Of a DNA stretch of 17,560 nucleotides, positions 14,668 to 17,560 are shown one piece after another. The stretch spans positions 1 through 17,560 of the forward strand of contig JAEZRL010000025.1 in assembly GCA_023440945.1 (NCBI GenBank), read 5' to 3'. Made by a program: the position numbers and the translations under genes. The notes beneath the pieces are model-generated. The model did not search any database, had not been told where the DNA came from, and saw only the letters and a list, made by a program, of their open reading frames with translations. The stretch is from Bacteroidota bacterium (lineage in GTDB: Bacteria; Bacteroidota; Bacteroidia; Chitinophagales; Chitinophagaceae). Each line of letters opens with the position of its first letter. Positions within the stretch are counted from its first letter, which is position 1.

Positions 14668-16572
14668 GTGAAAACTGCACGGGAAATATTAGAGCAATAT
14701 TGGCAGCATAGTTCTTTTCGTCCAAATCAGGAAGAAATTATTCAATCTGTTTTGGAAGGAAAAGATACATTGGCATTGCTTCCAACAGGCGGTGGAAAAT
14801 CAGTTTGTTACCAAGTCCCTTCAATGTTAAAGGAAGGAATTTGCCTTGTTATAACACCGCTTATTGCATTGATGAAAGACCAAGTGGCGAATCTTGAAAA
14901 AAAGAACATTCTGGCATTAGCTATTCACAGTGGAATGACTTTTTTTGAGGTGAAGAAAGCTTTACAGCTTGCAACTTACGGCAATCACAAGTTTTTGTAT
15001 CTCTCACCTGAGAGGCTTGAAACGAATCTTTTTAAAGAATATATTTCTGCGTTACCTGTTAATCTTATTGCTGTGGATGAAGCACATTGTATTTCACAGT
15101 GGGGATATGATTTTCGTCCGCCTTACCTGCGAATAGTCAATTTAAGAGATGAATTGCCTGATGTTCCGGTGCTTGCACTAACTGCATCTGCAACGCCTTT
15201 GGTGCAACAGGATATTATTGAAAATTTACGGTTTAAAAATTATAAAGTATTTAGGCAATCGTATGAAAGGCCGAATCTTTCTTACAGCGTTTTTAAAGTT
15301 GACAGCAAGATCAATAAAACGATAGAAATATTAAAGAATGTTAACGGCAGCGGTATTGTTTATTGCAGGAACAGGAGGCAGACAAAGGAAGTTGCGCAAC
15401 TTCTCTTATTTGAAAATATTAGTGCAGATTTTTATCACGCAGGCTTAACGCAGGAAGAAAGAAGTAAAAAACAAATTGATTGGATAAACGATGAAACAAG
15501 AGTGATTGTTTGCACTAATGCATTTGGAATGGGCATTGATAAACCAAATGTGCGAACTGTTATTCATTATGATGTTCCTGATTGCCTGGAAAATTATTAC
15601 CAGGAAGCAGGACGTGCAGGAAGAGATGGTAAAAGAGCCTACGCGGTCTTGCTTTACCAGGATCAAAACATACTGGAGCTTGAAAGCCTTTCCGACATTC
15701 GTTTTCCCGGTATGCAGGATATTCGTAAAGTGTACCAGGCTCTAGCAGGTTATTTACAAATTCCAATTGGCACGGGAGAAGATATTTATTATGATTTTGA
15801 TCTGAATGAATTCATCAAAAACTTTCAGCTAAATCCACATTTAGTGATGAATGTTTTGAAAGTGTTGGAGCAGGAAGGTCATCTTAGTTTTACTGAAAAC
15901 ATTTTTCTTCCTGCACAGGTATGTTTTAAAACGGATAAAAATATTTTGTATGATTTTGAAAGAAGCCACGCCTTATTTGAACCTGTTATCAAATGTTTAT
16001 TAAGAACCTACGAAGGCATTTTTGATAACCGTGTTTCTGTTTTTGAGAAACAAATAGCAAAACTTATACGCACAACAGATGCTCAGGTAAAAGAACAATT
16101 ACGGCAACTTGCATCTTTTGGTTTAATAGAATATTTGCCACAAAAAGAAACACCGCAGGTTCATTTTTTATTGAACCGTGCGCCGGCAAATTTTCTTCGT
16201 ATTGATCATGAAGCTTATCTAAAAAGAAAACAACAAATTGAACAAAGAGTTAAAGTAATGATGCAATACCTGCATCTTAAACACAAATGCCGAAGCTGGT
16301 TTATTAGCTCTTATTTTGGTGATGAAAAAATAAAGCCATGCGGAATTTGTGATAATTGTCTTCATGAAAAAAATATCCATTTATCAACCGAAGAATTCAA
16401 TGCTATCGCACAACAAATATTCAGCAATATTCCGCAGGAAGGTATTTCTGTAAAAGAATTGCTTCCGAAGCTAAAGCGTGTACAAAAAGATAAATTATGG
16501 GAAGTGATGAATTATTTGCAACAAGAAAGAAAACTGCATATAAACAATACAGGTTTGGTGAGCAGAAAATAA
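14668..16572 (+). CDS. recQ: RecQ-family ATP-dependent 3'-5' DNA helicase
   Basis: A 634-residue superfamily 2 helicase that unwinds recombination and stalled-fork intermediates. Motif 0 SSFRPNQEEII (15-25), Walker A LPTGGGKS (38-45), DEAH 137-140 followed by the aromatic loop CISQWGYDFRP, motif III LTASATP (171-177), motif IV IVYCRNRRQT, and motif VI YYQEAGRAGRDGK are all present. The zinc-binding RecQ-C region has C541-x16-C558-x2-C561-x2-C564. A winged-helix region and a final ~60-residue helical segment follow; no clear HRDC domain is seen, as in many short Bacteroidota RecQ proteins. The start is GTG at 14668: a TAA lies two codons upstream, and the next ATG (residue 53) would delete motif 0 and Walker A. 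It lies downstream of the response regulator but is separated from it by a terminator. An inverted repeat spans its stop codon. Confidence 0.92.
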   Translation: MKTAREILEQYWQHSSFRPNQEEIIQSVLEGKDTLALLPTGGGKSVCYQVPSMLKEGICLVITPLIALMKDQVANLEKKNILALAIHSGMTFFEVKKALQLATYGNHKFLYLSPERLETNLFKEYISALPVNLIAVDEAHCISQWGYDFRPPYLRIVNLRDELPDVPVLALTASATPLVQQDIIENLRFKNYKVFRQSYERPNLSYSVFKVDSKINKTIEILKNVNGSGIVYCRNRRQTKEVAQLLLFENISADFYHAGLTQEERSKKQIDWINDETRVIVCTNAFGMGIDKPNVRTVIHYDVPDCLENYYQEAGRAGRDGKRAYAVLLYQDQNILELESLSDIRFPGMQDIRKVYQALAGYLQIPIGTGEDIYYDFDLNEFIKNFQLNPHLVMNVLKVLEQEGHLSFTENIFLPAQVCFKTDKNILYDFERSHALFEPVIKCLLRTYEGIFDNRVSVFEKQIAKLIRTTDAQVKEQLRQLASFGLIEYLPQKETPQVHFLLNRAPANFLRIDHEAYLKRKQQIEQRVKVMMQYLHLKHKCRSWFISSYFGDEKIKPCGICDNCLHEKNIHLSTEEFNAIAQQIFSNIPQEGISVKELLPKLKRVQKDKLWEVMNYLQQERKLHINNTGLVSRK

Positions 16573-16587
16573 TGCTACCAAACCTGT
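16549..16587. terminator. Strong inverted repeat across the recQ stop codon
   Basis: ACAGGTTTGGT (16549-16559) is perfectly complementary to ACCAAACCTGT (16577-16587). After a bulged G (16560), AGC (16561-16563) pairs with GCT (16574-16576), giving 14 base pairs around a 10-nt A-rich loop that contains the end of the recQ stop codon region. No T-run follows, but the position between convergent genes suggests transcript-end formation or 3' protection. Confidence 0.6.
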
Positions 16588-16594
16588 AATATAA

Positions 16595-16611
16595 AAACCA
16601 GCACGTGGTTT
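16595..16611 (-). terminator. Terminator-like hairpin for the GH172 gene
   Basis: On the minus strand AAACCA (16611-16606), loop CGTGC and TGGTTT (16600-16595) form a 6-bp stem that runs straight into a T-rich tail (TTTATATTA). It begins one base after the GH172 stop codon (16613-16615). The stem is short and AT-biased, so it may act together with the stronger inverted repeat at 16549-16587. Confidence 0.5.
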
Positions 16612-16612
16612 C

Positions 16613-17560
16613 TTACCTCACTTCAAGAAAATCTTTTGCAGGTAAAGTTGGGAAAGTAGCGTGTGGTTCAGTTTGGTACCAGTAAACTACGGAAGCAATA
16701 TCATCCTGCAAAGGAAGATATCTTCCATCACCTCTCCATCCCAATGCCTGGATCGTAACTTTTAAATTCTTTTCAAAGCGGATCGGATCGGTAATATGCC
16801 AGCGATACATGCCAAAACGCTGCATTACATTGTAATGTCCATCGCCGTGAATTACCTGGTGTAAACCCGAATAAGGAGTTGAAAATTCAGTATAATTTCT
16901 TTCATCATTATTCATAGGTATTCTATGGTCAGTATCGAAATCATACGAGCCGCAAATATAATCTTCCGTACCTGTGCCGTTTATGGTTGGGAATTTTGTA
17001 TCTCCATCCATAAAGAATTTTATTTCGCCTTCGCCCCACCATCCATTGTTGTGAACGCCCCAGGCAAGATATGTTCCTACATACTGACCTTTGCCAACAA
17101 TGCTATCAACCAACACATAATCGGTTTTATAAGGTAATGGATTTACCCTTCTGAACTGGGCATGAAAATAAGCTGCATCATTTGGAACTTCTGTTAAAGC
17201 ATAATCCACCTGGTAATATAAAACCATGTCTCTATCATCAATATTTTCCATCGTTATCCGGCATTTTTTTCTGAAAGGCATTGGCCAGTAACAATTGAAT
17301 GCACTGCCTGGGTTTACTGCAACAGCTAACGATTGTAACGGCGCATATTTTCCCCAGCCCATGCAAAAGAAATCTCCAACAGGTGCTTCTACCGAAGGCG
17401 TTGTTTCATTATCCCAATAAATGCGAAGAATAGAATAACGCCAGTTACCCGTTGGCGTCATCCAAATATGCTGAATAGCACCAGGTCCTTCAATTTCAGC
17501 AATAGTAAAAGTTGTTTTTGATTTTATAACAACACTTGGACTAACCTTCCAGCCTTGTCC
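16613..17560 (-). CDS. GH172 / DUF2961 family glycosidase, partial (N-terminus beyond right edge)
   Basis: The open frame extends to the last base, giving 315 visible residues plus stop. The Met at 17461 is internal, because the 33 codons upstream (reading GQGWKVSPSVVIKS, then IEGPGAIQHIW) are typical DUF2961 sequence. Family motifs: EGPGAIQHIWMT, an RIYWDNE strand, GVHNNGWWGEGEIKFF, and TINGTGTEDYICGSYDF with the conserved acidic residues in GEGE and GTEDY. C-terminal strands GDGRYLPLQDDIASVVYWYQ finish the jelly-roll. Known GH172 enzymes act on fructose- or arabinofuranose-containing glycans, such as difructose anhydrides and D-arabinan, often as trimers. Which substrate applies here cannot be told. 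Probably 30-60 N-terminal residues including a signal peptide are missing. The gene is convergent with recQ, 40 bp apart. Confidence 0.88.
   Translation of the reverse strand, partial: GQGWKVSPSVVIKSKTTFTIAEIEGPGAIQHIWMTPTGNWRYSILRIYWDNETTPSVEAPVGDFFCMGWGKYAPLQSLAVAVNPGSAFNCYWPMPFRKKCRITMENIDDRDMVLYYQVDYALTEVPNDAAYFHAQFRRVNPLPYKTDYVLVDSIVGKGQYVGTYLAWGVHNNGWWGEGEIKFFMDGDTKFPTINGTGTEDYICGSYDFDTDHRIPMNNDERNYTEFSTPYSGLHQVIHGDGHYNVMQRFGMYRWHITDPIRFEKNLKVTIQALGWRGDGRYLPLQDDIASVVYWYQTEPHATFPTLPAKDFLEVR

Noticed and set aside
17459..17461. Internal Met as start of the GH172 protein
   Set aside because: The frame upstream to the window edge encodes the conserved DUF2961 N-terminal segment, so the gene is partial.
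1..17560. CRISPR array, tRNA, rRNA, insertion sequence, phage or defence island
   Set aside because: No repeat-spacer pattern, transposase, integrase, RNA-gene fold or toxin-antitoxin pair was seen on either strand. The repeats at 86-991 are protein coding, and the two helicases are housekeeping repair types with no defence partner genes.

Overview
The window looks like a chromosomal stretch of a Bacteroidota bacterium, probably of the Chitinophagaceae type. The family level is inference. The evidence is a type IX secretion (T9SS) C-terminal sorting domain, a sigma-factor/envelope-protein pair in the Bacteroidota style, AT-rich intergenic DNA without clear Shine-Dalgarno boxes, one exact match to the Bacteroidota -7 box (TAnnTTTG), a GH172/DUF2961 gene, and a RecB-like nuclease fused to a UvrD-like helicase. 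No rRNA, tRNA, CRISPR array, insertion sequence, phage or plasmid module was found.

Layout, left to right. Positions 1-2963 hold two minus-strand genes for secreted surface proteins: a T9SS cargo protein, then a repeat-built tail-fibre-like protein that runs off the left edge and is easily missed because its frame is open at the boundary. Next come a minus-strand DgoK-family sugar-acid kinase (3243-4217) and, divergent from it, an AcpH-type acyl-carrier-protein phosphodiesterase (4295-4885). The latter ends exactly where a convergent 1053-residue helicase-nuclease ends (8047 to 4886). Two further minus-strand units follow: a GH16 lipoprotein glucanase (8273-9082), and an ECF sigma factor overlapping by 4 bp with an envelope protein that has one inner-membrane helix, a long polar linker and an outer-membrane-barrel-like domain (9223-11147). 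Divergent from these, on the plus strand, are a secreted M1 metallopeptidase, a single-domain response regulator and a RecQ helicase. At the right edge a minus-strand GH172/DUF2961 glycosidase is cut by the window end.

Functionally this is a mixture rather than one system: two DNA repair helicases, polysaccharide-active enzymes (GH16, GH172) plus an orphan sugar-acid kinase, secreted or surface proteins, and a small envelope-stress-style regulatory pair. The only clear operon is sigma factor plus membrane partner; the T9SS protein plus repeat protein (23 bp apart) are a probable second. Several hairpins mark transcription-unit ends, including a terminator after the response regulator and a strong inverted repeat across the recQ stop codon. 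I see no convincing undescribed defence or mobile system. The best second looks are the exact 306-bp repeats in the left-edge gene, the single-chain helicase/Fe-S nuclease, the envelope-spanning sigma partner, and an interleaved (pseudoknot-type) inverted repeat at 9158-9204.
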